A DNA stretch of 64,000 nt from Morganella sibonii (GTDB lineage Bacteria > Pseudomonadota > Gammaproteobacteria > Enterobacterales > Enterobacteriaceae). The notes below the pieces were generated by a model. That model made no database searches. It had not been told where the DNA came from and saw only the letters and a program-made list of their open reading frames with translations. A program made the translations under genes and the position numbers. Positions 18,070 to 26,053 of the stretch are shown here, in pieces (positions within the stretch are counted from its first letter, which is position 1; each line of letters starts with the position of its first letter). The stretch lies in NCBI RefSeq assembly GCF_040560245.1, contig NZ_JAKMWP010000007.1; one strand, 5' to 3'.

Positions 18070-18408
18070 TATATTACTCCTTTTATATTAAGCGCACTCT
18101 GATGTGGTGCGGTTATAGTTATAAGGAAATGGCGTAACTCCCGCAATATTGAAAGTTAATGATCTTATTATTTAAATTGTCTCACTTAAAATAAGATATA
18201 CCGGTCACCTGTGAAAAATAATAATTATCATTTTAAATGGCATCTGCTTTTTATAATCTGATGGTCAATTCGCGTTATTGTAACTTAATGGGATAATAAC
18301 TTATCGGATATAGCAATTATTACTAATTATCGCACGTAAAGTCCGTAATTTAGTAAAATTAGCCGTTAGAATTCATCACCATTTAATTAAACGAAACCGG
18401 CTTATATT
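18070..18408. other. 339-bp divergent intergenic region, AT-rich
   Basis: This region separates the divergent hypothetical gene (17617-18069) from the outer-membrane operon. It must hold both promoters. Besides the Fur-box-like element at 18211-18235 it contains only short AT-rich dyads; I see no small ORF or RNA gene. Confidence 0.5.
18211..18235. promoter_or_regulatory. Candidate Fur box
   Basis: AATAAT-A-ATTATC (18217-18229) matches the 6-1-6 Fur hexamer pattern GATAAT-n-ATTATC with one arm mismatch. It lies about 180 bp before the outer-membrane operon and about 140 bp before the divergent hypothetical gene. The surrounding DNA is very AT-rich, so a chance match is possible. Confidence 0.3.
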
Positions 18409-19404
18409 ATGTTACGCCCGATATTTCATACTCTGATTATTACCGGCTCACTGAGCCTGAGCGCTTTTTCTTATGCGGACGGCCCTTCATTGTCATTAAG
18501 TGTCAGCCAGTCCGGCGGCTCAGTACAAAAGGAAGATGGTTCTCTTGATGCTACCCGTCCTTCTGAATCCCAATCCCGTATTCTGCCTATCTGGGGCGAT
18601 GAAGCCCGTGCCCGCGGTTATGATATTCCGGAGCCGTTTGGTGTCGGTTATAACTATATGAATCTGCGGCAGGATATTGTGGTGGATAAAATCGGCTTTA
18701 TTATGCCGAAAAACCCGGAGACAGCGGGTGCATTATCAGTCGATGCGGGCCATACCCGGGAAAAAAGTGAAACACATATGCTGAAAGTGGATTCCTGGAT
18801 TTTTCCGTTTATGAACGTGTATGGTTTATACGGTAAAACCAAAGGTAAATCCCATACTATTCTGAATGGCGGCGCCTTTGATCTCGGGTTTGCAAAATTA
18901 CCGCTGAAATTCCTGGAAGGACAGCCGTTCGATTTGGATTTCGAAGGTAAAACCTATGGTGCCGGTATGACACTGGCCGGCGGATATAACCAGTTTTTCG
19001 GAACGGTCGATCTTAATTATACCAAAACCAATCTGGATATCCTCGACGGTGATATTAAAGCACTGGTGATTTCTCCGCGTGTCGGCTATGAATTTGTCTT
19101 TTCACCATTAATTGCCGGACAGGGAAATACCAAACTACAGGTCTGGACAGGGGCAATGTACCAGGATATTACTCAGCGTTTTAAAGGGGATATCAGCGGG
19201 CTGAGTTTACCGGGACAATTTCAGGATTTTGTGAATGCGCTGGATGATCCGGGAATGAAATTCGATGTTGAACAGCATCTTGCCCATAAATGGAGCAACC
19301 TGGTCGGTGCCCGGTTAGAAGTGACCCGCAATTTTAATATAATTTCAGAAGTGGGCTTTAATAACCGTAACAGCTTCTTTATTTCCGGAGAATTCCGTTT
19401 TTAA
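18409..19404 (+). CDS. Predicted outer-membrane beta-barrel protein (unknown family)
   Basis: This 331-residue protein has a Sec signal peptide with a likely cut after SYA (residue 23). A Ser-rich N-terminal segment follows, then a long stretch of alternating hydrophobic residues ending in ISGEFRF, with the terminal Phe typical of proteins folded by the Bam machinery. The best guess is a beta-barrel of the outer membrane with unknown substrate; I cannot name a family. Its TAA stop overlaps by one base the ATG of the next gene (TAATG), so translation is coupled. It is the first gene of a three-gene operon (18409-21697) and has a possible Fur box upstream. Confidence 0.7.
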   Translation: MLRPIFHTLIITGSLSLSAFSYADGPSLSLSVSQSGGSVQKEDGSLDATRPSESQSRILPIWGDEARARGYDIPEPFGVGYNYMNLRQDIVVDKIGFIMPKNPETAGALSVDAGHTREKSETHMLKVDSWIFPFMNVYGLYGKTKGKSHTILNGGAFDLGFAKLPLKFLEGQPFDLDFEGKTYGAGMTLAGGYNQFFGTVDLNYTKTNLDILDGDIKALVISPRVGYEFVFSPLIAGQGNTKLQVWTGAMYQDITQRFKGDISGLSLPGQFQDFVNALDDPGMKFDVEQHLAHKWSNLVGARLEVTRNFNIISEVGFNNRNSFFISGEFRF

Positions 19405-20546
19405 TGATATTTCGTCATTGTGCTGCCGGGCTGGTAATTGCCTGTCTGGCGGCGGTTCACACAGCAAAGGCCGGTTTTTTACCCTCAAGAGAGCAAATTG
19501 ATGATGCACTGTCCGGATTGGGCAGCAATAATCAGTTTGACCGCAGCAAAACGATTGATTGGGGGGTATTACCCGGGCCGTTTTATACCCCTGAACTGGA
19601 AGCGGGTATCGGGGTGGCTCTGGTCGGCATGTATCAGGCGGATAGTGCTCCGGACAGTAAAATATCCACGTTATCACTCAGCGGGTTTGCCTCCTCAACA
19701 GAGGCTTTCGGTCTGAACCTGAATAATTACACCTATCTGGATAATGATAACTGGCGTTTTTACCTCAGCGGCACACTTAATAATGTACCGACGGATTATT
19801 GGGGAAAAGGCTATCAGGCCGGGCGCGTTAAAGATCATTTCGGTGAATATAAGTCACAGCAACTGCGTCTGACTCCGTCACTGCTGCGACGTGTGGCGGA
19901 TAATACCTATCTCGGGTTAGGCTGGGATTTCAGCACACTGAATGCCGCGTCTCCGGACAGGCCGTTCAGCCGTTATATGGATGAACATGATTATGACCGG
20001 CATGCGGTCAGCTCCGGTGTCAGTACCACATTCAGTTATGACAGCCGGGATTTTCTGCCGAATGCCCGTCAGGGGCAGGCTCTGGATCTGCGTTATACGT
20101 ATTATGCACCGTCACTCGGCAGCGATACGCGGTTTAATACCACTGAGATTCAGTACAACTATTATTATCCGCTGAATGACAAAACGGTGCTGGCATTTGA
20201 TAACTATGCGCGGTTTGCATCCGGTGATGTACCGTGGGATCAGTTCTCCCGCCTCGGGAACGGGCGGCAGATGCGCGGGTATTATGACGGCCGCTATCAG
20301 GATAACCACGTCTTTGCCACCCAGGTCGAGTACCGGCGTAAGCTGGACTGGCGGCACGGTGTTGTGCTCTGGGCCGGGAGCGGAACGATGAGTGAGAGTG
20401 CGCGCCATCTCGGCGGCGGCCACTGGCTGCCTAACGTGGGTGTCGGGTATCGCTTTGAATTCAAACCACGGATGAATGTGCGGCTCGATTTTGGTGTCGG
20501 AAAGCAGAGCCGCGGTTTTTATTTCCAGGTCGGGGAAGCATTTTGA
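19404..20546 (+). CDS. BamA/TamA (Omp85) family outer-membrane protein, barrel only
   Basis: The 380-residue protein has a signal peptide (cut after AKA, residue 23). It has the Omp85 C-terminal barrel: YDSRDFLPNARQG at 212-224 and the loop-6 signature MRGYYDGRY at 290-298 (the family R-G-F/Y motif). It ends GFYFQVGEAF with a C-terminal Phe. No POTRA repeats are present, so it resembles the short surface-antigen (bacterial surface antigen D15-like) branch rather than BamA itself. It lies in the outer membrane and may export or anchor its neighbours; this is an inference. Its stop overlaps the next start by one base (TGATG). Confidence 0.75.
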   Translation: MIFRHCAAGLVIACLAAVHTAKAGFLPSREQIDDALSGLGSNNQFDRSKTIDWGVLPGPFYTPELEAGIGVALVGMYQADSAPDSKISTLSLSGFASSTEAFGLNLNNYTYLDNDNWRFYLSGTLNNVPTDYWGKGYQAGRVKDHFGEYKSQQLRLTPSLLRRVADNTYLGLGWDFSTLNAASPDRPFSRYMDEHDYDRHAVSSGVSTTFSYDSRDFLPNARQGQALDLRYTYYAPSLGSDTRFNTTEIQYNYYYPLNDKTVLAFDNYARFASGDVPWDQFSRLGNGRQMRGYYDGRYQDNHVFATQVEYRRKLDWRHGVVLWAGSGTMSESARHLGGGHWLPNVGVGYRFEFKPRMNVRLDFGVGKQSRGFYFQVGEAF

Positions 20547-21697
20547 TGCGGGTATTTATCACCGTAATTGCCATGATGATGCTGTTATCCGGCTGTCAGA
20601 GCCGGATGAGGGACGTTCCGGTTGTCCGTGCCGATCTTTCGCCGCAGACAACAGAAACCGCTGCGCAGGTATTTCCGGTTGCTGATGGAGTGAATGCACC
20701 CGACGGGCTGCGCCCCTGCTGTGCGTTCGGTTATGATCTGCGGGCAAAACTGGGGCCGGTTCCGGTGCCGTTTTACACCATCGGTAATGTGCTGACCGCA
20801 GAGAGCCTGGGGGAGCATGTCTATAATGACAGCTTCTGGTTTGGCGTGGCAGAGGTTATCGGTCTGAGTAATGAAAACCTCGGGATCGTCTATTCCCGCC
20901 GCGGCGGATTTATCGATATTGCACATGTCCGGGATACTGCCGATTACACGTATTATCTGTTTACCCTGATTTATCCGCACCTTGGCGAAGCCCGCATGCT
21001 GACACTGTCAGACGAGCTCTCTTCCCGCCGTATTCAGTTCCGCCGTTTTACTCCGCCGCAGGACCCGGCAGAGCGTTATACCCTGAGTGTCTATCTGGCG
21101 GCGCGGCTCGCGTTTCGTCTGGCAGCATGGCATGAGATTGCTCAGTGGTACGGTTATCATTCAGTTCCCGGTTTTTCTGAGGAAATCTCTGCATTTACAC
21201 CTGAAGATCTTTATTCCAACCTGCTGGGCGCGCGTCTTGCCATCACGTTGCTGTTGCAGGGGCACGGCGGTTCAGTGGCGGATTTTAACCGGGGAATGGA
21301 AGCTATTCTCCCGCAGGCACTGGCACAGCTGGATGCACAGCCCGCTGAGGTGACCCGGCAGATGTTTGACCGTATCGACGGGCTCTGGTGGGATAAACGG
21401 CAGCGGGTGCCGGAGAAATTTCTGGTGCTGCGCCGGGATTACAGTGTGAGTGATGACCGGCTGCCGTCACAGCCAGAGCAGGAAACCGCCACCGGGATGA
21501 GGCTGGCACTGCCTCAGCATTATCTGCACTGGTCTCTTGCGGATCTGGCGTCATTTGAACTGTGGCGGACAAACAATCCCGGGAACCTGCCGGTGACTGC
21601 ACTGCCGTTTACTGAAGCTGATTTTCCGCGGCTGACAGAACATGCGGCAGCGGAGGATAAAAAAACAGCGCCGGTATCAGTGCAGCGAAATCAGTAA
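20546..21697 (+). CDS. DUF4056 family lipoprotein
   Basis: The 383-residue product has a lipoprotein signal (LLSGC, lipidated Cys17). The block LRPCCAFGYDL (about 55-65) is typical, as I recall it, of DUF4056. IDIAHVRD (123-130) and WHEIAQWYG (195-203) carry conserved His and Glu residues that resemble a metal site, so a hydrolase is conceivable but unproven. The start was placed at ATG 20546, overlapping the previous stop; the TTG at 20543 is less likely. The 3' end overlaps the convergent acetyltransferase gene by 21 bp. It completes the coupled outer-membrane operon. Confidence 0.7.
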   Translation: MRVFITVIAMMMLLSGCQSRMRDVPVVRADLSPQTTETAAQVFPVADGVNAPDGLRPCCAFGYDLRAKLGPVPVPFYTIGNVLTAESLGEHVYNDSFWFGVAEVIGLSNENLGIVYSRRGGFIDIAHVRDTADYTYYLFTLIYPHLGEARMLTLSDELSSRRIQFRRFTPPQDPAERYTLSVYLAARLAFRLAAWHEIAQWYGYHSVPGFSEEISAFTPEDLYSNLLGARLAITLLLQGHGGSVADFNRGMEAILPQALAQLDAQPAEVTRQMFDRIDGLWWDKRQRVPEKFLVLRRDYSVSDDRLPSQPEQETATGMRLALPQHYLHWSLADLASFELWRTNNPGNLPVTALPFTEADFPRLTEHAAAEDKKTAPVSVQRNQ

Positions 21698-22156
21698 CAG
21701 CGGGAGCACACGGCCGGGCAGGGACTCAGACGGCGTTTCCCCGATGCGGATGGCACCCTGGCGGATATAAAATGCTTCTGCGTTGGGGTCCGCATCGACC
21801 AGCAGCGCGCTGACACACTGTGTCCGTGCGGAGGTGACTGCCCACTGATACAGTGCGCTGCCTATCCCCTGATGCAGATAATCCGGATGTACAAAGAGCT
21901 TGGAAAGCTTTCCGTTCTCTTCCTGACGGTTGATGGTCAGTTGTACCACACCGGCAATTTTGCCGTTAATCCGGGCTGTCATCAGCCGCGAACGGTCAAA
22001 ATCAGCGGAGGTAATCGTCAGTTCATCGCGGCAGGTCGCCATAAATTTCTCATCATATCCCCAGTGCTGTTTTGAACGCAGGCACAGGCGGGTCAGATAA
22101 TCCGCTTCATCACGCTGAGGCGGGGCGAGTAAAAAAACGGGTGCTTCTGTGGTCAT
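21677..22156 (-). CDS. GNAT family N-acetyltransferase
   Basis: The protein is about 159 residues long, with the GNAT acetyl-CoA motif A: KLSKLFVHPDYLHQGIGSALYQWA, in which QGIGSAL is the pyrophosphate loop. AEAFYIRQGAIRIGE (motif B) follows. The substrate cannot be told from sequence. The start was set at ATG 22156; a TTG three codons earlier is the alternative. It lies 82 bp after the LuxC-like gene on the same strand and could belong to that transcript. Its last 21 bp overlap the convergent DUF4056 gene. Confidence 0.8.
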   Translation of the reverse strand: MTTEAPVFLLAPPQRDEADYLTRLCLRSKQHWGYDEKFMATCRDELTITSADFDRSRLMTARINGKIAGVVQLTINRQEENGKLSKLFVHPDYLHQGIGSALYQWAVTSARTQCVSALLVDADPNAEAFYIRQGAIRIGETPSESLPGRVLPLLLISLH

Positions 22157-22238
22157 AACGATCAAATCCGTGATTTTGCTGAGACGAATAATAATAGCAG
22201 ATCAAATGTCAGGCTGCGTAAGGCGGCGGTGTGTTATT

Positions 22239-23297
22239 TCACCGCAGCCGGATATCATTTTGCACCGGGGTTATCAGCGCGGAAAAGCTGAACGGCGGAT
22301 TGTGCATCTGTCCGCAGTCACAGTGGCGCGAAAACCGGGATGCCCTGAGCGGCAGCAGATCCTGACGGCCGTAGCAACCGAGTGTCTGTAACTGCCCGGG
22401 CCGGTATCGTGCGGCCATCTTCAGATGTTCTGCCGGATCACCGGTAATCAGGTTAAAACCGTACGGCAGCCAGTGCGCCGGCTCAAACGTCCTCCGCAGT
22501 GTCAGCCCCCAGCCGGATGCCGTACTGTAAACCGGCGGCCGGAGATCAGGTGTCAGCACATGACGCAGTGACAGTTCCCGTGCCTTTACCATCTGGTGTA
22601 AACGGGTATGCTGCGGCAGACAGGGCAGTTCATTCAGCACCTGTGACAGTGAACTGTACAGCCGCTCTGCCATCATCGGGCTGTCGAGCAGAATAAAGCG
22701 TGGTGAATCATTGACTTCCCTGAGGAACAGGCAAGTATCCCACAGGATCAGTTCCGGTGCGGGTAAATCCGTACCGCAGATTATCATTGCGCTGATTTTC
22801 GGGCCGTTTTCGATCAGGCGGACAGGCGGCGGGGTAATTTTCCGCCAGTGGCGGATCAGGGCGTCGCTTCCGGTCACCACGACGGTATCCGCGCTGTGCA
22901 GCAGTGCGGTGTCATGCTGTTGCGGCCCGGCAAATTCGCAGGTGACAGAGTCCGTGCCGGGCTGTCCGCACAGCATATTCAGCCAGTCGCAGTGGTTGCG
23001 GGTTCTGATGCGGAGCGCCGTACCGGTGATATAAGCAGCGATGATAAGCTCCGCGGTGGTCAGCGGGTTATCGCTCTCGTCAATGATCAGAACCTGCTCT
23101 GCCGCATACCGGGATGTGCCGCTGAGGGCATGCTCTGCTGCGGTATCAATAGCACGGGAGTCAGCCAGCCATTGCAGACGCATCCGGCAGAATGAGTGTG
23201 TTGCCGGATCTGCGGAGAATACCGGTTTCCCGCTCAGTATGGCGGACAGGCGGTCTTTGATGGCAGCAATGCGCCGGGGGATAGCGTCTGTCATCAT
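22239..23297 (-). CDS. Divergent LuxC-like (acyl-CoA reductase family) protein
   Basis: I read this 352-residue protein as a distant member of the LuxC acyl-CoA reductase family. It has VVVTGSDALIRHWR (about 139-152), then RLIENGPKISAMI (160-172), which resembles the family's nucleotide-binding stretch. Near the C-terminus are LQTLG (303-307) and a DCGQM block. Where LuxC proteins carry the acyl-accepting cysteine in a QxACSS-like motif, this protein reads REVNDSPRF (193-201), so the catalytic Cys seems to be missing. Activity as a reductase is therefore doubtful. It overlaps the LuxE-like gene by four bases (ATGA), supporting a joint function. The family call rests on remembered motifs, not an alignment. 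Confidence 0.45.
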   Translation of the reverse strand: MMTDAIPRRIAAIKDRLSAILSGKPVFSADPATHSFCRMRLQWLADSRAIDTAAEHALSGTSRYAAEQVLIIDESDNPLTTAELIIAAYITGTALRIRTRNHCDWLNMLCGQPGTDSVTCEFAGPQQHDTALLHSADTVVVTGSDALIRHWRKITPPPVRLIENGPKISAMIICGTDLPAPELILWDTCLFLREVNDSPRFILLDSPMMAERLYSSLSQVLNELPCLPQHTRLHQMVKARELSLRHVLTPDLRPPVYSTASGWGLTLRRTFEPAHWLPYGFNLITGDPAEHLKMAARYRPGQLQTLGCYGRQDLLPLRASRFSRHCDCGQMHNPPFSFSALITPVQNDIRLR

Positions 23298-24277
23298 ATC
23301 TCATCTCCGCTGAGGTCGTCCCGCGCGGCGATACTGCCGCAGTAAGATATCCAGGGCAATGTACTGCCGCAGGCACAGCCGGTTCCCTGTTCACATATAT
23401 CTGTCGTCAGCAGGCGCTGGGCAGGCAGCGGTGTAAGCAGCGGGGTATTCAGCTGTAACAGGCCGCTTTTGTCTGCCGCAGCCGGACTGCCGTCCTCGCT
23501 GATCAGCATAAAGCGGGAAAATTGCGGGATGTGAAAATGCCCTTCCCGGCAGCTGATATAGTGCAGCGGATGCGCCGGTGTGCTGTAGATTTCACGGATG
23601 ATGACAGACGGTGCCTGAAGTATCTCCGGCAGTTTATCTGCAATCATCCGGCAGTGGCTGCTCCGGCCGTGACTGCTCAGTATGCGGATCTCTCCTTTCA
23701 GGGTGAAAGGTGCCGGACTGTTCTGAGCAAACCGGGCCGCATGATGTGCGGCAGCAATGATATACACCGGATCGCTGTGTTGCGCCCATTCCATCAGCAC
23801 GGCCCAGGCCAGCATGGTATTCGGCTGACCATCCGCGAAGACGGCGGTGACACACTCTTTCACCGGTGCGAATTGTGTCAGTTCAGGGAACAGCGGGGTG
23901 TCGTATTCCCTGTGTCCGGCAGGCTGCGGTGGTGTCAGCAGCAGAAAACGGGCCGGACGCGTGCTGGTGAGTCCGCTGAGGCGGAGGAGGGATGCCATGG
24001 CCCGTTCAGCCATATCCGCGTATTTTGTATTCGTGTGCGTGGCCGGGCATCCGCTGCGGAACAGGGCGGCAGGGATCACCGGTGCAGGCTCCGCCTTATC
24101 CAGCAGGGCATAAGACGGATTATAACGACGGTGATAATGATCAGTTTGCGCCATCGCTTTCAGATAGCGGGTTTCCGCTGACGGAGTCAGCGGCGCACAG
24201 GGCGACGGATTATCCGCGAACTGCTCAATTACACCGGTATCCGCAGAAACCGGCTGCACAATTTCCTTTTGCATCAT
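23294..24277 (-). CDS. Divergent LuxE-like (acyl-protein synthetase family) protein
   Basis: This 327-residue protein resembles LuxE-type acyl-protein synthetases. It has VIPAALFRSG (67-76) where LuxE has an IP-x-x-x-FK-type block. The C-terminal half runs VIIREIYSTP (225-234), SGLLQLNTPLLTPLPAQRLLT (270-291) and D-x-C...CACG (293-304), much like the LuxE ending with its TDD and cysteine-rich motif. The Ser-Gly-Thr-rich ATP loop expected after the first block is absent (CPATHTNTKYAD instead), so the enzyme may be inactive or changed in function. It is followed by the LuxC-like gene with a four-base overlap. No luciferase genes are nearby. GGGGAG lies directly before the start. Confidence 0.45.
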   Translation of the reverse strand: MMQKEIVQPVSADTGVIEQFADNPSPCAPLTPSAETRYLKAMAQTDHYHRRYNPSYALLDKAEPAPVIPAALFRSGCPATHTNTKYADMAERAMASLLRLSGLTSTRPARFLLLTPPQPAGHREYDTPLFPELTQFAPVKECVTAVFADGQPNTMLAWAVLMEWAQHSDPVYIIAAAHHAARFAQNSPAPFTLKGEIRILSSHGRSSHCRMIADKLPEILQAPSVIIREIYSTPAHPLHYISCREGHFHIPQFSRFMLISEDGSPAAADKSGLLQLNTPLLTPLPAQRLLTTDICEQGTGCACGSTLPWISYCGSIAARDDLSGDEI

Positions 24278-24388
24278 CTCCCCTGATATTACTGATAAAC
24301 ACTGCGGGGTCAGTATATAAGTATTCTTTATGCGATAATTCTTAATTCGGCAAAGAATACATTCAGGGCGATAATGCGGGCCGGTCTG

Positions 24389-25861
24389 TTACCAGTATCC
24401 GAGGAACCGCCACCACAGACTGCCGGCGATAATCCAGATAACCAGGTTGACGATGCTCATCACCAGACCGGTTTTCCACCATTCCCCGAGCGTGGTGTAA
24501 CCCGAACCGAAAATAATCGGAGCGGTGCCGGTGCCGTAGTGGGTCAGTGACATCATCAGCGAGGAGGAGAACGCCAGAGTCAGCCCGAGCAGCATAGGCG
24601 GTGCGCCGAGTGCCAGTCCGGCGGCATAAAATGCGGCGAACATCGCGGTGATATGCGCGGTGGTACTGGCGAAAAAGTAGTGAGAATAGACATAAAATAA
24701 CACCAGCAGCAGCATCCCGCCGGTCCAGCTTATCCCCAGGTGGTCAATACCGTTGCCGACCGTCAGGGAAACCCATTTTATCAGCCCGAGCTTGCCGAGA
24801 AACGATGCCATCATCACCAGTGCGGCGAACCAGACTACCGTATCCCATGCCCCTTTATTTTTCAGAACATCATCCCAGCTGAGCACGCCGCTGCACAGCA
24901 GGGCGGCAAGGCCGATAAAGGCGGCGGTGGTCGGATGAACGTTATATTCGCTGCCGAACAGCCAGCCGGGCACACCGGCCCACAATGCCAGCAGCAGAAT
25001 AAAGACCCCGAGTGTGATTTTTTCCGGCAGGGAAACCGGGCCGAGCTCGCGGATACGCTCACGGGCAAATTCAGGCGCATCCGGGGTGGCGGTGATTTCC
25101 GGCTTATACAGAAAATAGATCACCAGCGGCATGGTGATCAGCGAGATAAGCGCAGGTAAAAATGCGGCCACGGCCCACATCGACCAGCTCAGTTCCGCCC
25201 CTTTTCCGGCTTCCTGCACAATCAGAGTAACAATCAGCGGGTTAGGCGCGGTTGCCGTGATAAACATCGCGGACGTAATAGGATTGGTATTGTAATTAAC
25301 CAGGGCCAGATAGCGGCCGATTTTCCCGCTGGTGCCGTCATCCGCTTTCGAACCGAAACTGTCAGCGATTGAACGCATAATCGGGTGGATAATTCCGCCG
25401 CCGCGCGCGGTATTACTGGGGGTAACCGGTGCCAGCACGGTTTCGGCAATCGCCAGCGAATAGGCGATGCCCAGCGTTTTTTTGCCGAACAGAGAAATAA
25501 AATAATAACCGATACGCGCCCCCAGCCCGGTTTTATTCAGACTGAGAGAAACCATAATAGAGATCCCGATGAGCCAGATAAGCTCATTGGAAAAGCCGCT
25601 CAGGGCATCAGCGAGCGCCGCTTTTGCCGAACCGGGATTAGTGACGCCGGTCAGGGCGACAAGCGCAATCGCCACCATGGAAACCGCACCGATAGGCAGT
25701 GCTTTACCGATAATCGCGGCGATAGTGCCGACAAACAGCGCGAGCAGGTGCCACGCGTTAGGATCAACACCGTCAGGTACAGGAACAGCGAACCAGATAA
25801 TACAGGTAATAAGAATCGCAATTAAGGAAGGAATGAGTTTCAGCGGAGTCAGTTTATTCAT
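24389..25861 (-). CDS. DASS family anion permease (YbhI/CitT-like)
   Basis: The 490-residue integral membrane protein belongs to the divalent anion:Na+ symporter (SLC13/DASS) family. Two re-entrant motifs are visible, APVTPSNTARGGGIIHP (about 144-160) and the C-terminal SLTHYGTGTAPI block. They hold the S-N-T and S-x-T residues that bind substrate and sodium. Enterobacterial homologues (CitT, TtdT, YbhI) exchange or import citrate, tartrate, succinate or 2-oxoglutarate; the substrate here is unknown. It stands alone, with a cluster of palindromes (25944-26030) upstream that may be its operator. Confidence 0.85.
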   Translation of the reverse strand: MNKLTPLKLIPSLIAILITCIIWFAVPVPDGVDPNAWHLLALFVGTIAAIIGKALPIGAVSMVAIALVALTGVTNPGSAKAALADALSGFSNELIWLIGISIMVSLSLNKTGLGARIGYYFISLFGKKTLGIAYSLAIAETVLAPVTPSNTARGGGIIHPIMRSIADSFGSKADDGTSGKIGRYLALVNYNTNPITSAMFITATAPNPLIVTLIVQEAGKGAELSWSMWAVAAFLPALISLITMPLVIYFLYKPEITATPDAPEFARERIRELGPVSLPEKITLGVFILLLALWAGVPGWLFGSEYNVHPTTAAFIGLAALLCSGVLSWDDVLKNKGAWDTVVWFAALVMMASFLGKLGLIKWVSLTVGNGIDHLGISWTGGMLLLVLFYVYSHYFFASTTAHITAMFAAFYAAGLALGAPPMLLGLTLAFSSSLMMSLTHYGTGTAPIIFGSGYTTLGEWWKTGLVMSIVNLVIWIIAGSLWWRFLGYW

Positions 25862-25943
25862 AGGTCCGTCCGTGGTAATTGTATTTAACTGCCGGAGGAT
25901 GACGTATTGATATTGAATGACAGGATATATTATATAACAACCT

Positions 25944-25967
25944 GAAAATAACAGTGCTGTTATTTTC
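25944..25967. promoter_or_regulatory. Perfect palindrome upstream of the DASS permease
   Basis: GAAAATAACAG (25944-25954) and CTGTTATTTTC (25957-25967) are exact inverse copies separated by TG. The element lies 83 bp before the permease start, in the position of an operator. It shares GAAAATAAC with the second inverted repeat at 25992-26030. Confidence 0.5.
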
Positions 25968-25991
25968 TGATAATAATCAATGTTATGTCAG

Positions 25992-26030
25992 ATACCGGTT
26001 ATTTATTCTGTAACAGAAAATAACCGGTAT
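25992..26030. repeat. 13-bp inverted repeat downstream of the Rob-like gene
   Basis: ATACCGGTTATTT (25992-26004) and AAATAACCGGTAT (26018-26030) are exact inverse copies around a 13-base centre. As RNA this gives a stable hairpin that could end the Rob-like transcript, but neither side has a proper T-run. It could also be part of the permease control region. Confidence 0.5.
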
Positions 26031-26053
26031 GAACAGGGAGAAAATGAGGGGGA

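Noticed and set aside
23522..24181. Plus-strand ORF of 219 codons opposite the LuxE-like gene
   Set aside because: The minus-strand frame is longer, has a ribosome site and overlaps the next gene in the operon manner, so the plus-strand frame is taken as a shadow.
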